A stretch of 64,000 nucleotides of DNA from Mucilaginibacter_A sp050955045 (GCA_050955045.1 JBPBQV010000030.1:124001-188000), one strand, 5' to 3'. Numbered from the stretch's first letter, positions 16,161-25,034 are shown. Notes: generated from the sequence alone by a model not told the origin. Numbers and translations are program-made.

Positions 16161-19133
16161 GCCAACGTTTAAGCCAGCCATAAATAACCTCGTCATCGGC
16201 AAATCTATGGCACCGTTACTTTCCGGATCATAAGTGTTTTTAAACTTAGAAAAAGTTAACAGGTTTTTCCCAGTTACATACAACCGGATGCTGCTTACCA
16301 TTTTAGATTTAAGCTGCGTAGCATTAACGGTATAACCCAAAGTTGCGTTTCTTACCTTTACAAAAGAACCATCAACATAACCCAATGTACTGCCGTATAG
16401 TAAACCAGCAGCAGTTGTGCCTGCACGCGGCCGCGGCAACAAATTGCTTGGGTTATCTTCCGTCCAGTAATCAGCAGCCGGAATATTATCCAGTACCGAA
16501 GGATCATAACGAGTATAATAAGAGTAATTAATCGTTTGTCCGATCCGTGCAAATACAAACACATTTAAATCAAAGTTTTTATACCTGAAGTCAGAGTTGA
16601 AACCACCGTTCCATTTAGGCGAATTCTGGCCAACAATTACACGGTCTGTAGTAGAATTAATTTTTCCATCACCATTAACATCCAATACTTTAATATCGCC
16701 TGGTTTTTGGCCGAAAACTGCTGCGGCTTCTCTTTCATTAAGCTGCCAGATACCTGTTTTTTTATAATTATAAAAAACCCTTACCGGCGAACCAATAAAC
16801 CAGCCATTTACAATATCATTTGCTCCGTTTGGCAGCTCTACAATTCTTTCTTTATTGGAGAAGAAAGTAAATGTGGTATTCCAGGATATATTTTTACTGC
16901 GGATGTTATTGGAAGTTAAGCTAAAATCAATCCCGGTATTTCTGGTTTTACCAGAATTTTGAATGATAGATGCGATACCGCCAGTTTGTGGCAAAGTAGT
17001 ATTTAACAGCAAGTTACTGGTATGTGCATCATAAACATCTACAGTAGCGGTAATGCGGCTATCAAACAAACCAATATCCAAACCTAAATTAGCCGTACGC
17101 GTAAGTTCCCATTTTAAATTGGGATTGTTTAGATTACTGCTGAACGCATAACCATAATTAGCTGTGCTGCCAAACGAAAAAGGAATCCGGGTTAACGTAC
17201 CTTGTGTGGCGTAAGGAGAAATGGCATCATTACCAGATACGCCGTAACTTGCGCGCAGTTTTAAATCTGTAAATACAGGCAGCTTTTTCATGAAGCTTTC
17301 TTCAACAATTCGCCAGGCAAAAGCAGCAGAGGGAAATAAACTCCATTTATTACCAGCCGATAATTTAGAAGAACCGTCTGTTCTACCGGTTAAACTAAGC
17401 AGATATTTGCTTTTGTAATCGTAGTTTAGTCTTCCGGTAAATGAAATCAGGTTTTCTTTCGAATAACCGCTTCCAATCACATAATCCTGTGCATTTGTAG
17501 ATAGCGCATAAAATAAATTATCTGGCAATAACTGGTTGTGGCCTTGTGCCGCCAGGTAGTCAGATTTTCTTTCCAGATAAGTAGTTACGCCGGTAAAAGT
17601 AAAGTTATGTGCGTTGATCTTTTTGTTATAAGTCAGGATGTTTTCCCAGGTCATTTCATAGCCGGTAGAATCCTTATCATAAGATTCTGATGTTCCGCTT
17701 AAATATCTTTCAACACTGTTTTTACCCCTAAATATTCCGTTTCTAGAGTTGTTCAATACAACACCAAAATTAGACCGAATAGTTAAACTTTGCGTTGGCT
17801 TAATTTCTACATAAGCTGCACCCAGTGTGCGTGTGAGTAAGGTATTGTTGGTATAATTGGAGATTTCGTTATCCAACAAAGGGTTGACATCTTTTTGTCG
17901 CGGTAAAATGATGTAGTTTCCCGCATCATCAAAAGGCAGCGTTAAAGGAGAAATCCGGTTGGCAATATTTAAAGCATTATCCGTCCGGTTATTTTGATTG
18001 TAGTAAGTAATTTGCGATTGTATCCCAACTTTTACAATTTTACCAATGTTCTGGTCGACGTTAAATCTACCGGTATATCGGTTTAGATTATTGTTTTTTA
18101 GGAGACCATTTTCTTTGTAAAAATCTCCTGATAAATAAACTTTGGTGTTCTCGCTCCCTGCTGTTACACCTAACTGATATTCTGATTGCGAACCGTTACT
18201 GATTAATTTACTTGGATAATCTGTTGATACACCATTTTGATAATTTTTTAATTCGGCAGCAGTAATGTTAGACAATTTGCTATCATCAGCAGTACTTTGC
18301 CAAATGCCATTCGGATAATCGGTTGTTCTTTTATTGGCTTCACGGAGTGCATCCATAAAACCTTGCGCTTTCATAAACTGCGGATATGCTGCAACCTGTG
18401 TAATCCCGCTGTAAGCATTAAAACTAACAGTTGCTTTACCCGAAATTCCTTTTTTTGTGGTGATGATAATAACGCCATTTGCACCTCTAGAACCATAAAT
18501 TGCGGTAGAGGAAGCATCCTTCAAAACATCCATCGAGGCAATATCATTCGGGTTAATATCCTGAATGCTGTTGTATTGTATTCCGTCAACAATTACCAGC
18601 GGACCATTATTAGCAGAGATTGACCGGTTTCCACGAACCGTAATGTTAACCGGCGAACCTGCAGAACCGTTGCTACGCGTAATATCAACTCCGGGCAATT
18701 TTCCCTGAACAGATTCCAACAAATTTGCTGCCGGAACTTTCTTGATTTCATCACTTTTTAAAGAAACAACCGAACCGGTCAAGTCTCGCTTACGCACCGT
18801 TCCGTAACCTACTACCACAACCTCATTTAAGTTTTTAGATTGCGCTTTCAGTTTAACATTTAGCTGCGCCTGATTACCTGTAACTGAAATGGTAGAGGTG
18901 ACATAACCCAGATAACTTACTTCCAAATCTGCTGCGCCGGCTGGTAGGGTTAACTTGTAGTTTCCGTTAACATCCGTAGCCGTACCATTGGTTTTTCCTT
19001 TTACGTGCACGCTTACTGCAATTAATGGGTCACCGGTATCAGCATCAGTCACTTTGCCTGAAAGCTGCCTGTTTTGAGCTTGGCTCCAAGCAGCAGAAAT
19101 AGCAAATAAGGTAATAAGTAGTAGTCTCCTCAT
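16155..19133 (-). CDS. SusC/RagA-family TonB-dependent transporter
   Basis: Outer-membrane TonB-dependent importer of 992 residues. Order: signal peptide (RRLLLITLFAISAAWSQAQ), carboxypeptidase-regulatory-like domain (about 22-100), the SusC signature VVVVGYGTVRKRDLTGSV near 105-122, the plug domain (LPGVDITRSNGSAGSPVNITVRG, YGSRGANGVIIITTKKG) and a long beta barrel ending in AGLNVGF. It works with SusD as a lidded pump for oligosaccharides or peptides. No TonB-box-linked anti-sigma domain (STN) is visible at the N-terminus and no sigma/anti-sigma pair is adjacent. Confidence 0.94.
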   Translation of the reverse strand: MRRLLLITLFAISAAWSQAQNRQLSGKVTDADTGDPLIAVSVHVKGKTNGTATDVNGNYKLTLPAGAADLEVSYLGYVTSTISVTGNQAQLNVKLKAQSKNLNEVVVVGYGTVRKRDLTGSVVSLKSDEIKKVPAANLLESVQGKLPGVDITRSNGSAGSPVNITVRGNRSISANNGPLVIVDGIQYNSIQDINPNDIASMDVLKDASSTAIYGSRGANGVIIITTKKGISGKATVSFNAYSGITQVAAYPQFMKAQGFMDALREANKRTTDYPNGIWQSTADDSKLSNITAAELKNYQNGVSTDYPSKLISNGSQSEYQLGVTAGSENTKVYLSGDFYKENGLLKNNNLNRYTGRFNVDQNIGKIVKVGIQSQITYYNQNNRTDNALNIANRISPLTLPFDDAGNYIILPRQKDVNPLLDNEISNYTNNTLLTRTLGAAYVEIKPTQSLTIRSNFGVVLNNSRNGIFRGKNSVERYLSGTSESYDKDSTGYEMTWENILTYNKKINAHNFTFTGVTTYLERKSDYLAAQGHNQLLPDNLFYALSTNAQDYVIGSGYSKENLISFTGRLNYDYKSKYLLSLTGRTDGSSKLSAGNKWSLFPSAAFAWRIVEESFMKKLPVFTDLKLRASYGVSGNDAISPYATQGTLTRIPFSFGSTANYGYAFSSNLNNPNLKWELTRTANLGLDIGLFDSRITATVDVYDAHTSNLLLNTTLPQTGGIASIIQNSGKTRNTGIDFSLTSNNIRSKNISWNTTFTFFSNKERIVELPNGANDIVNGWFIGSPVRVFYNYKKTGIWQLNEREAAAVFGQKPGDIKVLDVNGDGKINSTTDRVIVGQNSPKWNGGFNSDFRYKNFDLNVFVFARIGQTINYSYYTRYDPSVLDNIPAADYWTEDNPSNLLPRPRAGTTAAGLLYGSTLGYVDGSFVKVRNATLGYTVNATQLKSKMVSSIRLYVTGKNLLTFSKFKNTYDPESNGAIDLPMTRLFMAGLNVGF

Positions 19134-19611
19134 TTTTTGGAATGATAAATAGGTTAGAAATTTGTTAATAATTGGTGCTTCAGCTTTAGATTGCTGATGG
19201 TTATATTGCTACTAAAGTAAATGAAGACAGAAGTTATAGTATCCTGTACTTACCTGAAATTATTATATGAAGTTTAGTTTAATGCAACATTGTAATTTAC
19301 CTATTAAAAAAATTATCTTTTTGGCAAGGAATTAATCGATACAGTAAAAAGAACTTAAAATAAAAAGAAAAATATTTTCTAAATAATATGATGACTTTAA
19401 AGCGCAAATAAAATTCGAGGAAGTTTTTTTATCAGGAAACACTTATTTAAAAAAGACTTAATACTTCTTTTACAGCTATAAAATTGAGATTCAAATTCTG
19501 TGTTTTTGGGTGATAAAAGAAGCATCAACAAGCAGAATAAATACATGACGTTATTTAATAATAGCGCAAACTTTAAATTCTACTATCTGTGTTAGCATTA
19601 AAGTGATCACC
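19134..19611. other. 478-base divergent intergenic region
   Basis: Very AT-rich spacer between susC and the DUF2243 gene. It should hold both promoters, but no convincing TAnnTTTG element was found. The only clear structures are the two dispersed repeat copies at 19460-19525. Confidence 0.45.
19460..19525. repeat. Inverted pair of dispersed repeats
   Basis: AATACTTCTTTTACAGC (with TAAAATT after it) at 19460 and TGATAAAAGAAGCAT at 19511-19525, arranged as a possible stem with a loop of about 30 bases. Confidence 0.65.
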
Positions 19612-20307
19612 ATGAAAAAAGTAATTCTCGTTTCCATTCTGATAACTGGCGCACAAGCCACACTTGCCTGCACCACCTGTAACAAAAACTTACAGAAAGG
19701 AATATTTGACAGTACTTTTTATCCGAATTTATTTATCATGTTGCTTGCCTTTTTAATTTTAGGCTTAGTAGTACTTTTACTCTCATTTTTAGCTTTGGCA
19801 CGTGAGAAAAAAAGGTACATAAACGGAGTATTAAAGAAAACGATTGTACCTTTAATATCCGCAGCTACTATTTTAGGTATCGGCATCGGCGGCTTTATTG
19901 ATGGTATTGTTTTACACCAAATTTTGCAATGGCACGAAATGCTATCTAATAAAATTCCGCCCGTTACGCTGCTCAATAAAAGTGTAAATATGTTTTGGGA
20001 TGGCATTTTCCACGCCTTCTGTTTAGTGGTTTTGTTGCTGGGAATTATTTTGCTGTTGAAATTGTTTTTCAGAAAAGATATTCTGGTAACTAAAACTGCA
20101 TTTTACGGTAGTTTATGCTTAGGCTGGGGCTTATTTAACCTGATAGAAGGCATCATAGATCATCAGATTTTAAAGCTTCATAACGTAAGAGAAGTAACCG
20201 CCAATATTCCTATGTGGAACTACGGATTTTTAGCATTTGCCATTATCTTGATCCTAATGGGAAGTTTACTGATTAAAAAAGGATCACCAGATCATCTTTA
20301 TCAATAA
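19612..20307 (+). CDS. DUF2243 domain membrane protein
   Basis: Inner-membrane protein of 231 residues from the ATG at 19612; a GTG three codons upstream is possible but less likely. The signature GIGIGGFIDGIVLHQILQWH and the later NLIEGIIDHQILKLH repeat the histidine-containing DUF2243 motif. About six transmembrane helices are present. An N-terminal segment with a signal-like stretch and a CTTC cysteine pair (QATLACTTCNKNLQ) precedes the domain. Function is unknown; paired histidines in membrane helices suggest metal or haem binding, which is inference. Confidence 0.75.
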   Translation: MKKVILVSILITGAQATLACTTCNKNLQKGIFDSTFYPNLFIMLLAFLILGLVVLLLSFLALAREKKRYINGVLKKTIVPLISAATILGIGIGGFIDGIVLHQILQWHEMLSNKIPPVTLLNKSVNMFWDGIFHAFCLVVLLLGIILLLKLFFRKDILVTKTAFYGSLCLGWGLFNLIEGIIDHQILKLHNVREVTANIPMWNYGFLAFAIILILMGSLLIKKGSPDHLYQ

Positions 20308-20396
20308 CTGTTACTGTCATGATTGCCGGTTTTGGCAAATATGTGAACTGAAGGTCAAATAAAGTTGATTAACCTGATGGCCGGTTAAATAAGCAC

Positions 20397-20404
20397 TAAT
20401 TTTG
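20397..20404 (+). promoter_or_regulatory. TAnnTTTG promoter element
   Basis: TAATTTTG, 58 bases upstream of the luciferase-like oxidoreductase ATG. No well-spaced TTTG upstream element was seen. Confidence 0.4.
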
Positions 20405-20462
20405 AACATCATGATTGCTTACCACATTTTAGTAAGTTTTTGATGAAAAAATTAAAATCAAC

Positions 20463-21503
20463 ATGAATTCAAAGCAATTAACAGATATTTCTTTTTCGGT
20501 GCTTGATCTCGCAACCGTGGTAGAAGGCCAAACGCCGGCAGATACTTTCCACCGCAGTTTGGAACTGGCACAGCAGGCAGAGCAGTTGGGTTACACGCGT
20601 TACTGGCTGGCAGAACACCATAATATGGCTGGCGTGGCCAGTTCTTCTCCTTCGGTTTTAATTGGTTATCTGGCTGGCGGAACTTCTACTATCCGTGTAG
20701 GTTCCGGTGGAATTATGCTGCCTAACCATGCGCCTTTAATTGTGGCAGAACAGTTTGGAACCTTAGCTTCTCTATATCCCGGAAGAATTGATTTAGGATT
20801 AGGTCGCGCGCCGGGAACTGATCAGGTGACTGCAATGGCTATCCGTGGAGAAAACTTTAATGCAGATCATAATTTTCCGAGAGATATCCAAAAGCTGCAA
20901 AATTTCTTCTCAGCAGATAACCTGAATGCTAAAGTTCGTGCCATTCCGGGCGAAGGTTTGGATATACCAATCTGGGTTTTAGGTTCCAGTACAGAAAGTG
21001 CACGTGTGGCAGCCGCAATGGGTTTGCCTTACGCTTTCGCCAGTCATTTTGCGCCATCTTATTTTCTAACGGCAATTGATTTATACCGAAAAAACTTTCA
21101 GCCTTCAGAATATTTAAAAGCACCGTATGTAATGGCTTGCGTAAACGTAGTTGCGGCAGAAACCGATGCAGCAGCTGAGCGTTTGGCAACTTCTGTAAAG
21201 CAATTTTTTATGGGTGTGGTTACCGGCAAACGAAGCCTTTTGCAGCCGCCGGTAGAAAATATGGATGACATCTGGAATATTTACGAAAAAGAAGCAGTTA
21301 ACCAAATGCTGGCTTATTCTTTCATTGGCGGACCAGAAAAACTTAAAGCAGAAATGCAGGCTTTTGTAGCGAAAACACAAGTAGACGAAGTGATGGCTAC
21401 TTCGCATATTTATAACCATCAGGATAAATTAAATTCTTACAGGATTTTTGCAGAAGTATTGAAAGGAACGCAAGTTCCAGATGAAAATTTGGCTGTAATA
21501 TAA
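20463..21503 (+). CDS. LLM-class flavin-dependent oxidoreductase
   Basis: Luciferase-like monooxygenase family enzyme of 346 residues with a TIM-barrel fold. Family patterns include the start SFSVLDLATVVEGQTPADTF, the strand RYWLAEHHNMAGVASSSPSV, IRVGSGGIMLPNHAPL and GRIDLGLGRAPGTD. These enzymes use reduced FMN to oxidise small organic molecules. The start resembles the YhbW/MsnO8-like subgroup; the substrate is unknown. It is a single gene that ends at a repeat hairpin shared with the convergent DUF1456 gene. Confidence 0.88.
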   Translation: MNSKQLTDISFSVLDLATVVEGQTPADTFHRSLELAQQAEQLGYTRYWLAEHHNMAGVASSSPSVLIGYLAGGTSTIRVGSGGIMLPNHAPLIVAEQFGTLASLYPGRIDLGLGRAPGTDQVTAMAIRGENFNADHNFPRDIQKLQNFFSADNLNAKVRAIPGEGLDIPIWVLGSSTESARVAAAMGLPYAFASHFAPSYFLTAIDLYRKNFQPSEYLKAPYVMACVNVVAAETDAAAERLATSVKQFFMGVVTGKRSLLQPPVENMDDIWNIYEKEAVNQMLAYSFIGGPEKLKAEMQAFVAKTQVDEVMATSHIYNHQDKLNSYRIFAEVLKGTQVPDENLAVI

Positions 21504-21542
21504 AATTGGGTTGTTAATCAGGTTTAGAGCCTGTTTCAATTT

Positions 21543-21603
21543 AAATGCTTCTTTTATGCCGATAAAACTGGTGTTAGTTTTTAGGCGATAAAAGAAGCAT
21601 TTT
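21543..21603. repeat. Long hairpin from two inverted dispersed repeats
   Basis: AAATGCTTCTTTTATGCC and GGCGATAAAAGAAGCATTT face each other across about 25 bases, with inner GATAAAAC/GTTTTTAG partly pairing. It lies between convergent genes and is a likely bidirectional transcript end. Confidence 0.75.
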
Positions 21604-21632
21604 AGTTTTATTCAACTGAAATCAAAACCAAT

Positions 21633-21854
21633 TTACGGTTTCGGTCCACGCTTAAAAATGATCAGGCCGTTTAAAAAGTTCCGTAAAATCTGGTCGCCGC
21701 AGGGTTTAAAGTTAGGATGATCTTCATTACGAAAGATAGCGCTTATTTCTGTTTTGGTAACCCTGAAATTAGCCAGATCCAAAACCTTGATAATATCATC
21801 ATCCGTAAATTTTAAAGCTACCCGAAGCTTTTTCATGATATCATTATTACTCAT
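21633..21854 (-). CDS. DUF1456 (YehS-like) protein, single repeat
   Basis: Small cytoplasmic protein of 73 residues. The sequence MKKLRVALKFTDDDIIKVLD and FRNEDHPNFKPCGDQILRNFLNGL matches one DUF1456 repeat. Escherichia coli YehS has two such repeats in about 156 residues, so this protein is half length. Its normal start and clean C-terminus suggest a genuine single-domain form, not a truncation. It lies 18 bases downstream of the helicase gene on the same strand and may be co-transcribed with it. Function is unknown. Confidence 0.8.
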   Translation of the reverse strand: MSNNDIMKKLRVALKFTDDDIIKVLDLANFRVTKTEISAIFRNEDHPNFKPCGDQILRNFLNGLIIFKRGPKP

Positions 21855-21872
21855 GCTATTTGGTTTTGTAAT

Positions 21873-23174
21873 TTAGTTGGATACTTCTATTTTAACTTTC
21901 TTGTTTTTTATTTTTTCAGTCTTGATTAACTGTGCGGTACGTTCAATTCTGTTGCGTTTCACCGCAGCGTAGGAAGAATAATCCAGCACTTCGATCAGCC
22001 CTAAATCTTCTTTATCCAGTTCGCCTTTCTTTAGTAGCAAACCAACAATATCTACTTTGTTTACCTTGTCTTTTTTGCCGGCCGCAATATAAAGCGTGGC
22101 CCAAATAGAAGGTTGCGGTATCACCGGATTTGGGGATAATTCTTCTATCTCCGGCAAGTCTTTTAAGTAAGAAGGCTTTTCATCAGGCGTTAACAACAGG
22201 TACGACGTGCCTTTGGCATGCATTCTGGCCGTACGACCGTTACGGTGTAAAAAAGCTTCCTCGTTGTGTGGCAACTGGTAATGTACCACATGCTCAATTT
22301 CCGGAATATCCAGTCCGCGTGAAGCTAAATCAGTCGTAATTAATATCTTGTAACTTCCGTTCCTGAACTTTAATAAAGCGCGTTCACGGTCGTCCTGTTC
22401 CATTCCACCATGAAAAATGCCGTGTGGCAAACCTAAGTTCCAAAGTAATTCGCTAATGCGTTCCACTGCTTCGCGATGGTTACAAAAAACCAGCGTTGCT
22501 TCGTTGCCAATTTTACAGATCAGGGCAAACAAAGCATCCAGTTTATCTTCCGATTCGGCAATAACAGCTTTTTGTTTTAAATCAGGTGCAGAAGCTGTGT
22601 TGTTGAGATAATCCAGTTTCATCGGTTTTACGATTCCCGTAAAAGACGGAATTTCCTGCATTTGCGTAGCCGATGTTAAAATGCGTTTTTTAACCGAAGG
22701 CAGCTGTTTGATGATAAACGACATATCTTCCTGAAAGCCAAACTCCAGCGCTTTATCAAACTCATCCAAAATAAGCGTATGAATGGTTGCGGTGCTAAAA
22801 CTTTCGCGGCGTAAATGGTGCGCAATACGGCCGGGCGTTCCAATTAAAACTGCAGGAGGCTGCGATAAATTATTCCGTTCAATTTTTACCGGATGACCAC
22901 CGTAACAGCAATTTACCTTAAAACCGCTGCCAATTGTTCTAAAAACCTGTTCGATCTGTAAAGCCAGTTCGCGCGAAGGAACTAAAATCAATGCCTGAAC
23001 GGTTGGCACATTAGCATCCAGTAAATCAAGCAAAGGCAATAAAAAACCCAATGTTTTGCCAGAACCTGTTGGCGAAAGCAGGATTAAATCACTTTTTTTA
23101 GCTGCGCCGATAGCAGCTTGCTGCATTTCGTTAAGGGCATTTATTTTGAGGTTGAGGAGTGCTTGCTTGATCAT
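21873..23174 (-). CDS. DEAD-box RNA helicase, DbpA-like
   Basis: ATP-dependent RNA helicase of 433 residues. RecA domain 1 has Walker A SPTGSGKT (34-41), VPSRELA, TPGRI, motif II DEFD at 137-140 instead of DEAD, and TSATQ. Domain 2 has VFCNHR, TDLASRGLDIPEI and HRNGRTARM. The last 70 residues (GKKDKVNKVDIVGLLLKKGE, LGLIEVLDYSSYAAV) match the DbpA-type RNA-binding domain that recognises 23S rRNA helix 92. A role in large-subunit assembly is therefore likely. The variant motif II keeps both acidic residues needed for magnesium and ATP. Confidence 0.88.
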   Translation of the reverse strand: MIKQALLNLKINALNEMQQAAIGAAKKSDLILLSPTGSGKTLGFLLPLLDLLDANVPTVQALILVPSRELALQIEQVFRTIGSGFKVNCCYGGHPVKIERNNLSQPPAVLIGTPGRIAHHLRRESFSTATIHTLILDEFDKALEFGFQEDMSFIIKQLPSVKKRILTSATQMQEIPSFTGIVKPMKLDYLNNTASAPDLKQKAVIAESEDKLDALFALICKIGNEATLVFCNHREAVERISELLWNLGLPHGIFHGGMEQDDRERALLKFRNGSYKILITTDLASRGLDIPEIEHVVHYQLPHNEEAFLHRNGRTARMHAKGTSYLLLTPDEKPSYLKDLPEIEELSPNPVIPQPSIWATLYIAAGKKDKVNKVDIVGLLLKKGELDKEDLGLIEVLDYSSYAAVKRNRIERTAQLIKTEKIKNKKVKIEVSN

Positions 23175-23321
23175 GAGGAAATACCTGAAAGGAAGCGCAA
23201 AGATAAGTTAAATATTTTGAGGGATTTTGGAGAAGGATTTAGGATGAAATGGTAGTTGTAGAATTTTGGTATTGATCGTCCGTTTATGCCACTTTTAACA
23301 AAGTCTATATTGAGCAAAGAA

Positions 23322-23555
23322 TTATTTTGTAAAGTCTCTAAGGATACCATCAATAGAAAGATCTTCATCTATCAAAGGCCAGTGTATTCCATAACCTGAA
23401 GGAGAAATTCTGTACATCGCTCTCTCGATATCAGTTGCCGATTTTAGTCTGTTAGACAACTTATCTAATGGAATTATAAGTTCATTCCCATCAATATTTA
23501 GAATAATTAAATCTTGATCGAAACGAATTGCTTCTATTTTATGTGTAGCTATCAT
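23322..23555 (-). CDS. DUF2442 protein, putative antitoxin partner
   Basis: Small protein of 77 residues matching DUF2442 (IEAIRFDQDLIILNIDGNELIIPL, then IHWPLIDEDLSIDGIL). Its ATG overlaps the stop of the upstream DUF4160 gene in an ATGA arrangement, so the two are translationally coupled. DUF4160/DUF2442 pairs recur across bacteria in toxin-antitoxin-like contexts, with DUF2442 often considered the antitoxin. That role is inferred from context and not shown here. Confidence 0.75.
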   Translation of the reverse strand: MIATHKIEAIRFDQDLIILNIDGNELIIPLDKLSNRLKSATDIERAMYRISPSGYGIHWPLIDEDLSIDGILRDFTK

Positions 23556-23806
23556 GTTGTCTTTTTAAGAAAGTTATTCCATGAGTCCGTTAATATATCA
23601 AAGTTTTGAAATATTATTTTCCTAATTTCTCTTTTATCTTTTGGCGACATATTAGAACTGTATTCTTCTTTTATATCCATTTCATCAACTAAAAGCCAGT
23701 ATTTACATTCTATATCACCTTTTTCTGCGTGAATATGAATTGGCTCTTTGTTTTCGTTTGCATAAAAATAAAGCCTCCATCCAAAAATAAATAAAACTGT
23801 TGGCAT
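23552..23806 (-). CDS. DUF4160 protein, putative toxin partner
   Basis: Small protein of 84 residues with the DUF4160 pattern MPTVLFIFGWRLYFYANE and EPIHIHAEKGDIECKYWL, where the HIHAEKG strip is the family hallmark. It is the first gene of a two-gene unit with DUF2442, overlapping by four bases. Base use is more AT-rich than the flanking helicase, which suits horizontal acquisition. Biochemical activity is unknown. Confidence 0.75.
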   Translation of the reverse strand: MPTVLFIFGWRLYFYANENKEPIHIHAEKGDIECKYWLLVDEMDIKEEYSSNMSPKDKREIRKIIFQNFDILTDSWNNFLKKTT

Positions 23807-23879
23807 ACGATATAAATGTAATAATTATCGTTCGGGTTTATATATGAAGTTTAAAGGATTATTTGGTCAAATTTTCGCC

Positions 23880-24082
23880 TGTTAGGCGGCGGCCTAATGA
23901 AGAATTGAACTTCGGAAACTATTAGCCTAAAACCAAAGTTAAATTTATATTCAAATGTTGATACTTCTTTTATCAGCTAAATTTTATTCCTTCTGCCGAA
24001 ACTGAAGTTGATTAGTAAAAGAAATGTCCGAGAACTTCCGTCGGCCAGTTTTTTGCCAAACCCATGTTAGCACCAGTATTTT
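23880..24082. other. attC-like intergenic segment with repeat copy
   Basis: Contains GTTAGGCGGCGGCCTAAT (23880 region), a dispersed repeat at 23960-23981, and downstream of the next gene the block ending GTTAGCACC at 24063. These GTTAGGC/GCCTAA and GTTAGCAC elements look like imperfect recombination-site arms flanking the AT-rich gene. No reading frame was recognised. Confidence 0.35.
23960..23981 (+). repeat. Dispersed repeat, CTTCTTTT class
   Basis: GATACTTCTTTTATCAG then CTAAA, in the spacer between the DUF4160 start and the AT-rich gene stop. Confidence 0.65.
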
Positions 24083-24814
24083 TTATAAACCTATTCCATG
24101 TTTAGAATTTAACTCTTCAATAAATTTATTTAGTACAAAACTTATATATCCAAAAGTACCCTCAATAATTTTTTGATTATCTGATTTAATATTAATTATG
24201 CCTAAACCATGTGTATACATTGAAAAATAATTACTTATTAGAATAACATATTTATCATCGTTAATTGAAAATTCATAAAGTTCTTTCCATCCAAATTTAT
24301 CTTTATTTATCTTATTTTTAAATTTCCAATTTCCATTATTAATATTTTCTTCTTTACAATATTTTTCAAAATCGTGATTTAGAATTTTGGTTTTTAAATT
24401 AACTATTGATTTTTCTTCCTTTGTGATTAAGTCATTAAAAATAGTTTCAAATTTTAGTTTATTTTGTTGACTTGATAATGATAGAAATAATTGTTGAGTT
24501 TTAATAAGTGTTTTATAACTGTCAATTAAATAGATATAATATCTTATTAGTTGTTCAGTATTTGAATGATAATGGTTAAATAAAAAATATATTGAATAAT
24601 AGTCTATAATATTTCTTGATAAAGAAATTATTGATTGAGTATTATTTTCATTTACAGTAATCTTTAAGATATTTTCAATAGTAGCTTTTATATTCTTTAA
24701 AATATTGTAAGTTCCAGTCTCTTTTAAAAGAATGTCTTCAACGTTATATTTTTCAGAGATTACACTTTCTAAATATGTAATTATGATTAGTTGTTTGTTT
24801 ATAACTTCTTTCAT
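24083..24814 (-). CDS. AT-rich orphan gene of unknown function
   Basis: Protein of 243 residues, not confidently recognised. It is largely helical, rich in isoleucine, asparagine and lysine, and has no signal peptide. The middle (IISLSRNIIDYYSIYFLF, YYIYLIDSYKTLI, FSMYTHGLGII) loosely recalls DUF5677-type proteins. Codons are strongly AT-biased compared with neighbours, and the gene is flanked by the inverted octamers GTTAGCAC (24063) and GTGCTAAC (24827). Together these suggest a recently acquired cassette-like insertion. No function is proposed. Confidence 0.6.
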   Translation of the reverse strand: MKEVINKQLIIITYLESVISEKYNVEDILLKETGTYNILKNIKATIENILKITVNENNTQSIISLSRNIIDYYSIYFLFNHYHSNTEQLIRYYIYLIDSYKTLIKTQQLFLSLSSQQNKLKFETIFNDLITKEEKSIVNLKTKILNHDFEKYCKEENINNGNWKFKNKINKDKFGWKELYEFSINDDKYVILISNYFSMYTHGLGIINIKSDNQKIIEGTFGYISFVLNKFIEELNSKHGIGL

Positions 24815-24978
24815 TCAAAATATTTGTGCTAACTTATTAATACACGCAAGTATAACAAGGTTTAAGATGTGCATTGTGTCTTTTTGCATTGTCTCATTTA
24901 CAACAATACTGAATGTGCAGTTGCTTTTTAGTAAATTTTTAAAGCTTTTCTTTCCTCAAAAATCATTCAACACAAAAA

Positions 24979-25020
24979 TTTATCTGGTAAAAGAAGCACA
25001 TACTCTTTTTACCAGATAAA
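24979..25020. repeat. Hairpin from two inverted dispersed repeats
   Basis: TTTATCTGGTAAAA (24979-24992) and TTTTACCAGATAAA (25007-25020) pair perfectly over 14 bases. It lies 14 bases after the outer-membrane protein stop codon, placed as its transcript end on the minus strand. Confidence 0.75.
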
Positions 25021-25034
25021 ATTTACAAACATAT

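Noticed and set aside
23171..23368. 65-codon minus-strand frame overlapping the helicase start
   Set aside because: It overlaps both the helicase start and the DUF2442 gene, and its product is unlike any known domain; the DUF2442 frame explains the region better.
24732..25019. 95-codon plus-strand frame opposite the AT-rich gene
   Set aside because: Shadow of the minus-strand gene that runs into a repeat hairpin; composition is simple hydrophobic low-complexity.
23807..25034. Prophage or insertion sequence around the AT-rich gene
   Set aside because: No transposase, integrase or phage structural gene was seen; only inverted octamers and base composition suggest mobility.
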